Positions 1 to 8,602 of a DNA stretch of 64,000 nucleotides are shown one piece after another. The stretch lies in contig CAYYPH010000017.1 of the NCBI GenBank assembly GCA_964473485.1, forward strand, positions 1 through 64,000, in the 5' to 3' direction. Each line of letters opens with the position of its first letter. The stretch's first letter is position 1. Source of the DNA: CAIVAT01 sp964473485 (GTDB lineage: Bacteria > Bacteroidota > Bacteroidia > Bacteroidales > FEN-979). The notes under the pieces are model-generated. The model did no database searches, had not been told where the DNA came from, and saw nothing but the letters and a program-made list of their open reading frames with translations. Made by a program: the position numbers and the translations under genes.

Positions 1-505
1 TGACCGGACAAAGCGCATTTGAAGTAAGCCTGCATCGCACCTGGTCATCATTCGATGGGATGTAGGAGAAAACCGGGTCATTGAGCCCTGCATTCACCCC
101 ATTCACCTGCCACTGATAAAGGGGAGCGGTTCCGCCGTTGATCTGCGTTGATGTTAATGTCACTGTAGTTCCCTCGCAAACCGCTGTTGATGCTGTAGCG
201 ATCGTCAGACTCACTGGCAGGTTCGGGTTCACCGTCATGGTCAAGGTGTTAGAGACCGCGGGATTACTGACCGGACAAACCGCATTTGAAGTAAGCCTGC
301 ATCGCACCTGGTCATCATTCGACGGGATGTAAGAGAAAACCGGGTCATTGAGCCCTGTATTCACCCCATTCACCTGCCACTGATAAAGGGGAGCGGTTCC
401 GCCGTTGATCTGCGTTGATGTTAATGTCACTGTAGTTCCCTCGCAAACCGCTGTTGATGCTGTAGCGATCGTCAGACTCACTGGCAGGTTCGGATTCACC
501 GTCAT
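1..505 (-). repeat. 267-bp near-identical tandem repeat inside the giant gene
   Basis: The sequence from position 1 repeats from 268 with a 267-base period (89 codons). Only about five single-base differences are visible over roughly 235 bases, and the copies diverge after about 505. This is one Ig-like domain duplicated recently at the DNA level; the domains further right (510-1500) are clearly older relatives. More copies probably continue beyond the left edge. Confidence 0.9.
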
Positions 506-3500
506 GATGATGGAATCGGAAAGAACAGGGCTGGAAACCGGGCACAGCAGGGAGGAGGTCATGATCACAAAGACTGTATCCCCGTTCATGGGGGTATCCT
601 GAAAAGAATTGCCGGTGGCCGCAACCTGGCGGTTTTTAATCCATTGGAAGGCCGGAGCCGTCCCTCCACCGGTCGATACCGCAGTATAACTCACCAAGGT
701 TCCGGCACAAATCGGGTTTTGACTAACGGTTATGTCCACATGAGTCTGCTCATGGGGCAGCACACCCATGGTCACTTTTGTCGAAGTTGCCGGATTGCCT
801 GTGGCACATTGCATCGCCGAGGTCATGACCACATGGACCAGGTCGCCGTCGAGAGGGGTATATGTATACACCGGGCCGGCATAAACCGGCAGGTTGTTGC
901 GGTACCACTGAAAAACCGGATCTGCTCCCCCGTTTACTGGAATGGCTGTAAAGCTTACCGGTGCGCCTTCACACACCGGATTTTGTGAAACCGTAATGCC
1001 GACGATGACAGGCACATAAGGAAGAACGGTCATCGTGACGATGTTCGAAACGGCCGAATCACCCACAATGCATTCAAGGTTTGACAGCATCACGGCATGT
1101 ATCTGGTCATTGTTCATTGGCACATAGCTGAAGGTACTGCCGGTATGTAACAGAATATTGTTCACGTACCAATGAAATACCGGATTGGGGCCTCCCCCGT
1201 CGTGAGCCAGTGAGAATGAAACCTGTATTCCTTCGCACACCTGGGTCGAGGTCGCCGTTACAGTAACCACAGCGGGAACCGATTGTATGACCAATGCCGA
1301 AACGGTGTCGGGAGGGCTGGTACATCCGTCCTGGGTCACCCGGAGCAGATAATCCCCGGTGCTGACAACCGCCGTGTTGACGATATACGGATCCTTTAGG
1401 TTCGAGACAAATCCGCCGGGTCCGGTCCACTGATAGGAGATGCCCCCGCTCCCGTAAAGGTGAAGCGTGTCACCTGAACATACGGGGCTGTTGGATGATG
1501 CTGTGGCCACCGGCTTTACCTTCATCGAAACCCACAGTGAATCAATGAAAAAACAATCATTGGAGTAGGTTACCTTCACCCAGTACAATCCGGGCTGCGT
1601 GGCTTTACAATATGGCTTGTTGCTGCCGTCCTGCCACAGCCAGGAGATCCCTCCATAAAAATACTGAGTGCTGATGAATAAGGTATCTCCCTGGCAGAAA
1701 GAAGTATCTGGACCAAGTCCATAAACATACCCGGGACCGTCTGCAAAGATCCAACCCGTGTTGTTGCTCACATTGCTGCTGTATTTACCGGCGTAGAATG
1801 ACGCACCGCCGGTTGCCTTCTGATCTATTAGCTCAAGATAGCCACATGATACATTCCCGGAAGTTTTCGATATGATCGACTGGTGGCCGGGACTGAGCGA
1901 CCTGATGGTAATCGGGAAGCATCCGTTTCCCAGGGCAGAAAGGTAATGATTGATGGTCTGAGTATGGCCACTTCCAAGATAATATATTCTTCCCGGATTA
2001 AAGATCAGGCTATCGAATGAGTTGTTTCCCTGGACCAATCCATCACCGCTGATTTTAACTTTATGGAATCTGCTACCCGGGCCTGACAAATCGATATAGT
2101 CGCCGTCCGAATTTATGTTTTTTATGGAATCCGACTGATCCAGCCCGTACATGTAAATTCTTGTTCCGGGTCTTGAATCCAGGCTACTGATTTTAAAGTC
2201 ATACCGGGAATAATAGTAATAATAGTCGAGGTATAAAATACCGTGGGTTACCAATAATGTATCAATCTGTATTTTAATATTATTTGGGCCACTTAGATTA
2301 GAGAAAGTGAAATTTCCATTCTCGAGATTTAACTTTCTTATGGAAAGGGGTATCCGGGAATCAAGGTAGGCATAAGAAAAAACGGAGGAATTAATGTTTA
2401 AATTATTAAATTTTAACGAATTAGATCCGGTAAACCGGATGGGGTTGTTTTCTGTGGTATTTCCGTAAAGTCTGAGGGTGGAAGTTCCTGCGTTGAGGTT
2501 CAGATTGTCGCTGTTCATCCTCAGTGATTCCCGGGTAATGGAAGGGGAGGTACAGGTCCAGCGTGTGTTCCCAAGAGTCAGGGATCGTTGTCCAGGTTCA
2601 TCGGAATAAAAAGCCCTGCAATAGATATTTTTATCGTTCGTGTTCAGATATCCGGAATTGAAGTAGATATCAGCTGAAGTCGTCAGTGAGTCGCTTAAAA
2701 CCCATTCTCCATTGTAAGATCCTTGAAAATAAATGTCGTTCAGGAAGACCCTTCCACCTGAGCTGATCGTTTTTCCCGTTTCAGAAGTCATAAAACGGGT
2801 AATCCCACCGAAGTTCCAGCTCATTTGTGGGATCAGCTGCAGAGAACCGTAGATATTCAGGTTGTTTGTCAATGAACCTTCGATCTTGGGATAAAAATCA
2901 GCAAGGGTCCATTTCATGTCGTGACAGAAGGCGTTTATCGGGTTCACATAAACGGTTTGGCCCAGGGCATCGAACGATGAATGGTCAAAGGTTACGTCAT
3001 CGAGTGGCGAAGGGATGCACGACCCACCGGATCCGCCGCTGGTGAGCGACCAGTGCTGAGGGTCACCCCAGTTGCCGGAACCTCCGACCCAAAATAACAA
3101 TAGCGGGTTGGCTGCCGTGATACTCCAGCCACTGTTATTCCCCATGTCAATCGTATTGACGGCATTGAAACTGGCGCCACCCGATGCTGCTAGGTCTTGC
3201 AGGATTCCGTAATGCACCGTCACATTCCCTCCTGTTTTGACCAGGTTAGCCTGGGTGCCGGTAATGGTGGCTTTAATAAAGATGTTTCCTGAGCAGGTGC
3301 CCGGAGCGCCCATATAATCGACAATCGTTTGTGTTTTTGCAGAAGCGAGCTGATAAAGAAACCCCGGGGCAAATAAGAGAGAATCAAATTGATTCTCTCC
3401 ATAAAGGTTGCTGTTCCCGTTTAATTCCACCTTATGAAACCTCGCCTGATCACCATCAATATTCATCAGGAATCCATTATGGAGAATGTTTTCAATCGAA

Positions 3501-5953
3501 TCAAAAAGATCAGCATGCAGGGTCACGGCCGGTGATTCAGAACAGACCAGATCGGTTATTTTCAACCGGTAGATGGAGTCGAAAATTTTCTCACAATCTC
3601 CTCCGATAACGACTGAGTCTGCCTTGATCCTTACATTGTTGAACGTTCCTTTCCCCGCCAGCCGAAATTGTTTTCCTCCAAGGGTTAATTTATTCATTGA
3701 CAGGTCGGTCCTGATGTCCCAGCAGGAATATGCGTCGGGGGCACAAGTGTTTGTATTGATATTTTCGAGGTTATAGAAAACCAGCGATGCCGACCCCTTC
3801 ATGCTCACCGGGGTCGAACTGGTATTAACTCCTGTCAGCTTAATGGTCGAGGTCCCGGCATTGAGAGTGAGATTGGTGCTATTCAAAAGAAAATTGTAAT
3901 CGTCCGGGGGTGAATTGCAGGTGAGCACCGAACTGCCAAGGGTGAGGTTCCTCTGATGCTCGTTATCAGAAAGGAATGTCTTGCATTGAACAGGCTGGCC
4001 GTTGGTGTTCAGTGAGCCATACTCCAAGATCATGTTTTTTGAAACGGAAAAGGGATCCAGGAGGGTCCACTCGCCGTTTTGCTGGCGGAAAACGACATGG
4101 TTCAGGAAAGATTTTCCCCCGCTAAAAATGGTCTTTCCGGAGGCCGGTGATTCAAAAAAGATTCGTCCCAAAAAGTTCCAGTTCATGTTCAAAGCCAATG
4201 ATATTGAACCAAACAAGTGGATGATCCTGGTGGTATCACCCGAAATACCGGTGTTTGATCCCACTCCGTTCCAGGTCATGTTGTTGCAGAGGGCGTGGCG
4301 GGTGTTGATGGTGACCGACTGGGTCGCTGCCGTAAAGGAATTCACGTCGAAATTCACATGATCGGCTGGGGTTGGAATGCAGGCCCCCCCGGCGCCCCCG
4401 CTCGAAACCGACCAATGGTTCACATCGGTCCAGTTGCCGCTGCCCCCCACCCAGAAAAGTTCTCTTGCGACAGGCTGATTGATGGTCCAACCGCTGTTGT
4501 TGCCCCCATCTACCGAGTTGTTTGCGACAAATATAGCACCTGTTGCCATGATGTCACGCAATACCATGTGGTCGACGGTCACATTACCGGCAGGTTTGTG
4601 AAGCTGGGCCTGGGTCCCAGGAACAGAAGCCCGGAAAAAGATGCTTCCGGAACAAGTCCCGATGGCGGAGAATTCAGAAAGAACTGTTTGGGTATGGGAA
4701 GACGACATTTCATAGAGAAAACCCGGAGATAATTTCAGGCTGTCGAAGGTGTTGGATCCGTTGAGGTAGCTGTCGCCAATCAGGTCGACTTTATTGAATC
4801 TTGAATCGACTCCGTTGATAATACAGTTTTTTCCGTTGAAACGGAGGTATCCGATGGTATCCTGTTGATCGGCATTGAGTATTAATAACGAATTCTCTGA
4901 GCAGACAATCCCGTTAATCTTCAACCGGTAGCTGCTGTCGAAAATCTTCTCGCCATCTCCTTTGATAATGAGAGAATCGATGATGATTTTGGCATTCCAT
5001 GCGTTATTTTTCAGGTGAAAAGCATTTCCTGAGATGGTAAATTTATTGACAGTCATTTCAGGTTTTATCGTCCAATAAGGCAAATCGGTTGTTACCGCGT
5101 TGGGATTCGTGTTCGTTACTTCAATATTATTGAACCTGATCGGCGTCGAACCGAAAATTGCAATGTCATGAGCATAATTGGTATTGGCATATCCTGTCAG
5201 GTTGATAGTAGAAGTCCCCGGATCAAGATCCAGATAATCGGAACTAATAGAGAACATGGCGTATTGAGAACTGTTGATGCAGGAAATGACCGAGCTCCCG
5301 AGAATGAGCTTTCTGATAACAGGACTCATAAAATTCGAGACGAAAGAGCGGCAAGTGATATTCTTATTGTTGGTTGAGAATGTGCCGGCATTATGAAGAA
5401 TACCCCCACTTAACGACAATTCATCCTGCAGTGTCCACGCTCCTCCGACACCCTGGAAAGACAAACTCAAGATCTGCTTTCCTGCTGAGGTTATGGTATG
5501 CCCCGCAGTGGTAGCTTCAAAATACAGCGGACTGTTCATGTTCCAGGTCATGCCATAGATCAGTGTCAGCGATCCGAAAATCCGGAAATTATCATTTCCT
5601 GAACAAGTGGGCGAAAAAAGGGCCCCGGTCCAATTCATATCGCGGCATACTGCATTCACGACATTGACGGTCACCTCCTGGTTGACGGCGGTAAAGGAGT
5701 TGGCATCAAAGAAAACATCATCAAACGGGGTAGGTACCTGCAGATGATTGACCGTACCGCCTGAGGTCGTTGCCCAGTGATTAATGTCAGACCAGTTTCC
5801 GGTTCCGCCTACCCAATAATAATTGACGCCGAATGACAGATGTGGTAATAACAGGATGAGAAGGCCGCAGATTCTGAGGAAATTAAGGACATCACGGTGA
5901 ACCGGATTCACTATGATGTAATTATGAAAGGTGCGATTAATGTGAAATTTCAT
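1..5953 (-). CDS. Giant secreted repeat protein, partial (3' end beyond the window)
   Basis: The frame is open for 1984 codons from ATG at 5953 to the left edge, so the C-terminus is missing. A hydrophobic N-terminal stretch (about residues 20-38, ending LSFG) looks like a signal peptide behind a long basic n-region. Three modules follow, each opening with the motif WVGGxGNWxDxxHW. The motif tryptophans fall at residues 47, 501 and 955, so the spacing is exactly 454 residues both times. Each module ends near a NNxGW motif and is rich in short beta-strand-like N/S/T/L repeats. From about residue 1400 come Ig/PKD-like repeats of 87-89 residues with a VCEG/ICAG motif and a WxxN...Y core. Such architecture is known for Bacteroidetes surface adhesins that often end in a gliding/T9SS tail, but the tail is outside the window. 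Surface adhesion or matrix function is inference. Confidence 0.85.
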   Translation of the reverse strand, partial: MKFHINRTFHNYIIVNPVHRDVLNFLRICGLLILLLPHLSFGVNYYWVGGTGNWSDINHWATTSGGTVNHLQVPTPFDDVFFDANSFTAVNQEVTVNVVNAVCRDMNWTGALFSPTCSGNDNFRIFGSLTLIYGMTWNMNSPLYFEATTAGHTITSAGKQILSLSFQGVGGAWTLQDELSLSGGILHNAGTFSTNNKNITCRSFVSNFMSPVIRKLILGSSVISCINSSQYAMFSISSDYLDLDPGTSTINLTGYANTNYAHDIAIFGSTPIRFNNIEVTNTNPNAVTTDLPYWTIKPEMTVNKFTISGNAFHLKNNAWNAKIIIDSLIIKGDGEKIFDSSYRLKINGIVCSENSLLILNADQQDTIGYLRFNGKNCIINGVDSRFNKVDLIGDSYLNGSNTFDSLKLSPGFLYEMSSSHTQTVLSEFSAIGTCSGSIFFRASVPGTQAQLHKPAGNVTVDHMVLRDIMATGAIFVANNSVDGGNNSGWTINQPVARELFWVGGSGNWTDVNHWSVSSGGAGGACIPTPADHVNFDVNSFTAATQSVTINTRHALCNNMTWNGVGSNTGISGDTTRIIHLFGSISLALNMNWNFLGRIFFESPASGKTIFSGGKSFLNHVVFRQQNGEWTLLDPFSVSKNMILEYGSLNTNGQPVQCKTFLSDNEHQRNLTLGSSVLTCNSPPDDYNFLLNSTNLTLNAGTSTIKLTGVNTSSTPVSMKGSASLVFYNLENINTNTCAPDAYSCWDIRTDLSMNKLTLGGKQFRLAGKGTFNNVRIKADSVVIGGDCEKIFDSIYRLKITDLVCSESPAVTLHADLFDSIENILHNGFLMNIDGDQARFHKVELNGNSNLYGENQFDSLLFAPGFLYQLASAKTQTIVDYMGAPGTCSGNIFIKATITGTQANLVKTGGNVTVHYGILQDLAASGGASFNAVNTIDMGNNSGWSITAANPLLLFWVGGSGNWGDPQHWSLTSGGSGGSCIPSPLDDVTFDHSSFDALGQTVYVNPINAFCHDMKWTLADFYPKIEGSLTNNLNIYGSLQLIPQMSWNFGGITRFMTSETGKTISSGGRVFLNDIYFQGSYNGEWVLSDSLTTSADIYFNSGYLNTNDKNIYCRAFYSDEPGQRSLTLGNTRWTCTSPSITRESLRMNSDNLNLNAGTSTLRLYGNTTENNPIRFTGSNSLKFNNLNINSSVFSYAYLDSRIPLSIRKLNLENGNFTFSNLSGPNNIKIQIDTLLVTHGILYLDYYYYYSRYDFKISSLDSRPGTRIYMYGLDQSDSIKNINSDGDYIDLSGPGSRFHKVKISGDGLVQGNNSFDSLIFNPGRIYYLGSGHTQTINHYLSALGNGCFPITIRSLSPGHQSIISKTSGNVSCGYLELIDQKATGGASFYAGKYSSNVSNNTGWIFADGPGYVYGLGPDTSFCQGDTLFISTQYFYGGISWLWQDGSNKPYCKATQPGLYWVKVTYSNDCFFIDSLWVSMKVKPVATASSNSPVCSGDTLHLYGSGGISYQWTGPGGFVSNLKDPYIVNTAVVSTGDYLLRVTQDGCTSPPDTVSALVIQSVPAVVTVTATSTQVCEGIQVSFSLAHDGGGPNPVFHWYVNNILLHTGSTFSYVPMNNDQIHAVMLSNLECIVGDSAVSNIVTMTVLPYVPVIVGITVSQNPVCEGAPVSFTAIPVNGGADPVFQWYRNNLPVYAGPVYTYTPLDGDLVHVVMTSAMQCATGNPATSTKVTMGVLPHEQTHVDITVSQNPICAGTLVSYTAVSTGGGTAPAFQWIKNRQVAATGNSFQDTPMNGDTVFVIMTSSLLCPVSSPVLSDSIIMTVNPNLPVSLTIATASTAVCEGTTVTLTSTQINGGTAPLYQWQVNGVNTGLNDPVFSYIPSNDDQVRCRLTSNAVCPVSNPAVSNTLTMTVNPNLPVSLTIATASTAVCEGTTVTLTSTQINGGTAPLYQWQVNGVNAGLNDPVFSYIPSNDDQVRCRLTSNALCPV

Positions 5954-6044
5954 TGTTAATCCTGATGATTCTGAAAAAACAGTTCTATAACACAATCCTG
6001 TTCACCTGAACTCATTCCATCCGGTATAAGGTTGATTTGAGGGT

Positions 6045-6074
6045 CAAAATTAGCATCTTTATGATAAAAAACAA
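6045..6074 (-). promoter_or_regulatory. Promoter of the giant repeat protein gene
   Basis: On the minus strand a TTG (6074-6072) is followed after 19 bases by TAATTTTG (6052-6045), matching the Bacteroidetes -33/-7 consensus. It predicts a leader of about 85 bases before the ATG at 5953. Confidence 0.6.
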
Positions 6075-6159
6075 GAGGAATCCTTTTATTTTGGATAAAA
6101 TCCCGAATAATCAAAAAGACATGGTATAAAAGGGACATTTTATCCATTCCTGATTTCTC

Positions 6160-6167
6160 TATTTTTG
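6160..6167 (+). promoter_or_regulatory. -7 element upstream of the endonuclease gene
   Basis: TATTTTTG matches TAnnTTTG and lies 15 bases before the ATG at 6183, giving a very short leader. It explains why the in-frame TTG at 6165 is not the start. No clear -33 TTG is seen at 19-21 bases. Confidence 0.5.
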
Positions 6168-6182
6168 CACAAAATTTTCACC

Positions 6183-7277
6183 ATGTTTCCCGAATCATTT
6201 AGCAGACATTTCCGGGTGATGATCATTCTCCTGATCCTCATCCTGTTTCAAGACGGGTTCAGCCAGATCCCTCCCGGCTATTATGATCCTGCCACGGGCA
6301 AAACGGGTGTCGATCTGCAAGCCGCCCTGCATGACATCATCAAAGGGCATACGGTGCAATCATACAGCTTTCTCTGGACGGCATTCGAGACTACCGACGA
6401 CAAGCCAAACGGCGAGGTCTGGGACATGTATTCCGACATTCCCGGCTCAAATCCACCTTATGCATTCCAGTTCGGCCTTGATCAGTGCGGCAACTACAGC
6501 GGCGAAGGCGATTGCTACAACCGTGAGCACTCCTGGCCCAAGAGCTGGTTCAACGACCTGGCTCCCATGAATTCCGACCTTTTCCATATCTATCCCACCG
6601 ACGGGTATGTCAACAATAAGCGCGACAATTATCCTTACGGGACCGTGGGTTCCGCCTCGTGGACCGCGCAGAACGGCAGTAAACTGGGTGGCTGCGACTG
6701 GCCCGGGTATTCCGGAACGGTATTCGAACCGCGGGATGAGTACAAAGGGGATTTTGCGAGGACCTATTTTTATATGTCGACCCGGTACTATACCGAAGAC
6801 GCTGGCTGGGACATCACCGATATGACCGTCCGTTCGCAGCTTAAACCCTGGGCTTTGCAGATGATGATGCACTGGAGCAATACCGACACTGTGTCGCAGA
6901 AGGAGATCGACCGCAACAATACGGTTTATGGCTTTCAGGAAAACCGCAACCCGTTCATCGACCACCCGGAATATGCCACGTTGATCTGGGGGAACCCGGT
7001 AGGAACAGATCTGCGGTTCACTGCAGCAAATCAGGTGCAGGTTTATCCCAATCCCGTCACCGGATTCGCAACCATTGACATTGACATGTTCTCGATAACT
7101 TGCGAACCTCATATCACGGTTTATAACATTACAGAGCAGGCGATGAATATTTCCTATACAGTGTCGGATACCTCGATAAGGATCGACACGGGGAATCTGC
7201 CCGCCGGATTCTACCTGGTTGTAATAGAATCAGCTTTTGATCAGGTTAAATACCGCGGCATGTTTATCAGATCCTGA
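6183..7277 (+). CDS. Secreted endonuclease I family nuclease with T9SS sorting domain
   Basis: A 364-residue protein predicted to cut DNA (or RNA) outside the cell. The N-terminus has a signal peptide (hydrophobic stretch ending DGFSQ). The nuclease core includes YNREHSWPKSWF (His about 116), the hallmark of the EndA/endonuclease I family (metal-dependent beta-beta-alpha fold), and a downstream CDWPGYSGTVFEPRDEYKGD stretch. The last 80 residues start with VYPNPVTG and resemble a type A T9SS C-terminal sorting domain, so export across the outer membrane by T9SS is expected. I chose ATG 6183 over the in-frame TTG at 6165, which lies inside the -7 box. The gene is divergent from the giant repeat protein. 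Nutrient scavenging from extracellular DNA is inference. Confidence 0.9.
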   Translation: MFPESFSRHFRVMIILLILILFQDGFSQIPPGYYDPATGKTGVDLQAALHDIIKGHTVQSYSFLWTAFETTDDKPNGEVWDMYSDIPGSNPPYAFQFGLDQCGNYSGEGDCYNREHSWPKSWFNDLAPMNSDLFHIYPTDGYVNNKRDNYPYGTVGSASWTAQNGSKLGGCDWPGYSGTVFEPRDEYKGDFARTYFYMSTRYYTEDAGWDITDMTVRSQLKPWALQMMMHWSNTDTVSQKEIDRNNTVYGFQENRNPFIDHPEYATLIWGNPVGTDLRFTAANQVQVYPNPVTGFATIDIDMFSITCEPHITVYNITEQAMNISYTVSDTSIRIDTGNLPAGFYLVVIESAFDQVKYRGMFIRS

Positions 7278-7285
7278 TCGGGCCT

Positions 7286-7310
7286 GATCGTCAATCGTCA
7301 ATCGTCAATC
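7286..7310. repeat. Short tandem spacer (CGTCAAT)
   Basis: Three copies of CGTCAAT directly after the endonuclease stop codon. It is one of many short tandem spacers found between genes in this window. Confidence 0.7.
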
Positions 7311-7325
7311 CTGTCATTCGTAAAT

Positions 7326-7358
7326 AAAAAAGCCCTGGCATCAACAGGGCTTTTTTTT
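7326..7358 (+). terminator. Rho-independent terminator of the endonuclease gene
   Basis: Stem AGCCCTG/CAGGGCT with a 7-base loop is followed by eight T. The flanking A-run makes it potentially active in both directions. It lies about 50 bases after the endonuclease stop. Confidence 0.85.
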
Positions 7359-7678
7359 GTTACTGACGATTAACACATTTACCAACAAAAACTGCAAATG
7401 CTGATAATGATGCAAAGATCAATGACGAGAGCAATCCGGCCAAATGAAATAGGCGAAATGCCTTGTTTCATCGATGAATTCCCATAACATTCAGCACAAT
7501 GACCCAATGCTGAAAATCATTGGTTAAATGCTGAATTATGCCAGGAGAGGGTTACATTATTTCCCGACATAGCGCCTGAATGATTTGTTGAAGAAAAAGT
7601 CCTGATTGTATTGCCAAAGCCATGAGAGACTGAAATCCGTGATGCAACAAATGGGTTCAGATTTTGCGGTTGCAATGG
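7359..7678. other. Intergenic region without recognisable gene
   Basis: About 320 bases between the terminator and the end of the convergent acyltransferase gene. It is AT-rich and I see no ORF with family resemblance, no tRNA fold and no repeat beyond short direct similarities around GCTGAAAAT/GCTGAATTA. Confidence 0.5.
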
Positions 7679-8593
7679 TCAATCACTTAAAGGATATACA
7701 ACCGTGGCTTCGGGTCGTGTGAACTTCCATCTTTTATGCGACCAGAGCCAGTACTCCGGTTTCCGGATAATGGATTGTTCAAGGCGTTTCATGAACGCTT
7801 TCACAATATGACCTTCGGGGAGTTCAGCAGGGTTTTCAGCGATCATTTCGGTCCTGAACGTGTAATAACCCCTCCTGACAGGCTGAATGTCAATATAAAC
7901 GACCGGCATGTTGAATTTCCGGGCCAGTTGTTCATAGCCCCTGTGGCATGGGGTATCCTGGTTCAAAAATCTGACCCACAAACAGTTTTGAAGGTCGAAC
8001 GGCCGCTGGTCGACACCTAGGATATACCCGATCGGATCATGCCTGTGTTCGGCCATAAACCGCATCAGTTTCTTTACCGGCAGAACATCCATATCGTACA
8101 TCGACCGGGTTTTTTGCTGGTACGCCTCCACGTACGGATTGCTGAATGTGGTATAGACGACCTGAAAGGGATGCTGAAGCTGTTTCCCCAGGATTTTCCC
8201 CCACTCATGATTGCCGTAATGCCCGCCGATCATCATCACGCTTCTGCCCTGCTGGTACAAGCGGTCCGTCAGCTCCGGATTCAAAGCGATGAACCTTCTC
8301 TTCAGATCCGGGATACTCATGGTATATCCTTTAATGGTCTCGGAGATCATGTCGAGGAAATACTTGTAAAACCGCCTGTTCAACGCCATGATCTCATCAT
8401 TCGTCTTATCGGGAAAGGCATTCCGGATGTTATCGTAAACCACCTTACGCCGATAACGAATCAGGTAAAAAACAATATAATAAAAAAACCGCGATATGAC
8501 CTGCATGACGCCGAAAGGCAGGACCCTGAAGAACTGAATAAACATCCAGCTCAGGATATAAACAAACCGGTCAATTATTTTTTTTGTGTCCAC
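7679..8593 (-). CDS. LpxL/HtrB-type lipid acyltransferase
   Basis: A 304-residue protein of the lysophospholipid/lipid A acyltransferase family, which transfers an acyl chain to a lipid acceptor at the inner membrane. An N-terminal hydrophobic segment (about 10-45) anchors it. The catalytic HX4E motif is HYGNHE at residues 125-130. A basic, aromatic C-terminus (WLWSHKRWK) is typical of LpxL relatives. The start is GTG; no in-frame ATG lies before the conserved region. It begins 9 bases after the upstream flavoprotein gene, so it is the last gene of an operon with a flavin oxidoreductase and an acyl-CoA ligase. Lipid A secondary acylation is the family default. Given the neighbours, acylation of another lipid is equally possible. 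Confidence 0.88.
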   Translation of the reverse strand: MDTKKIIDRFVYILSWMFIQFFRVLPFGVMQVISRFFYYIVFYLIRYRRKVVYDNIRNAFPDKTNDEIMALNRRFYKYFLDMISETIKGYTMSIPDLKRRFIALNPELTDRLYQQGRSVMMIGGHYGNHEWGKILGKQLQHPFQVVYTTFSNPYVEAYQQKTRSMYDMDVLPVKKLMRFMAEHRHDPIGYILGVDQRPFDLQNCLWVRFLNQDTPCHRGYEQLARKFNMPVVYIDIQPVRRGYYTFRTEMIAENPAELPEGHIVKAFMKRLEQSIIRKPEYWLWSHKRWKFTRPEATVVYPLSD

Positions 8594-8602
8594 AGATGCT
8601 TT

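Noticed and set aside
5956..6147. 63-codon minus-strand ORF just upstream of the giant gene
   Set aside because: It overlaps the well-formed promoter of the giant gene (6045-6074), has no family resemblance and ends 2 bases before the real ATG.
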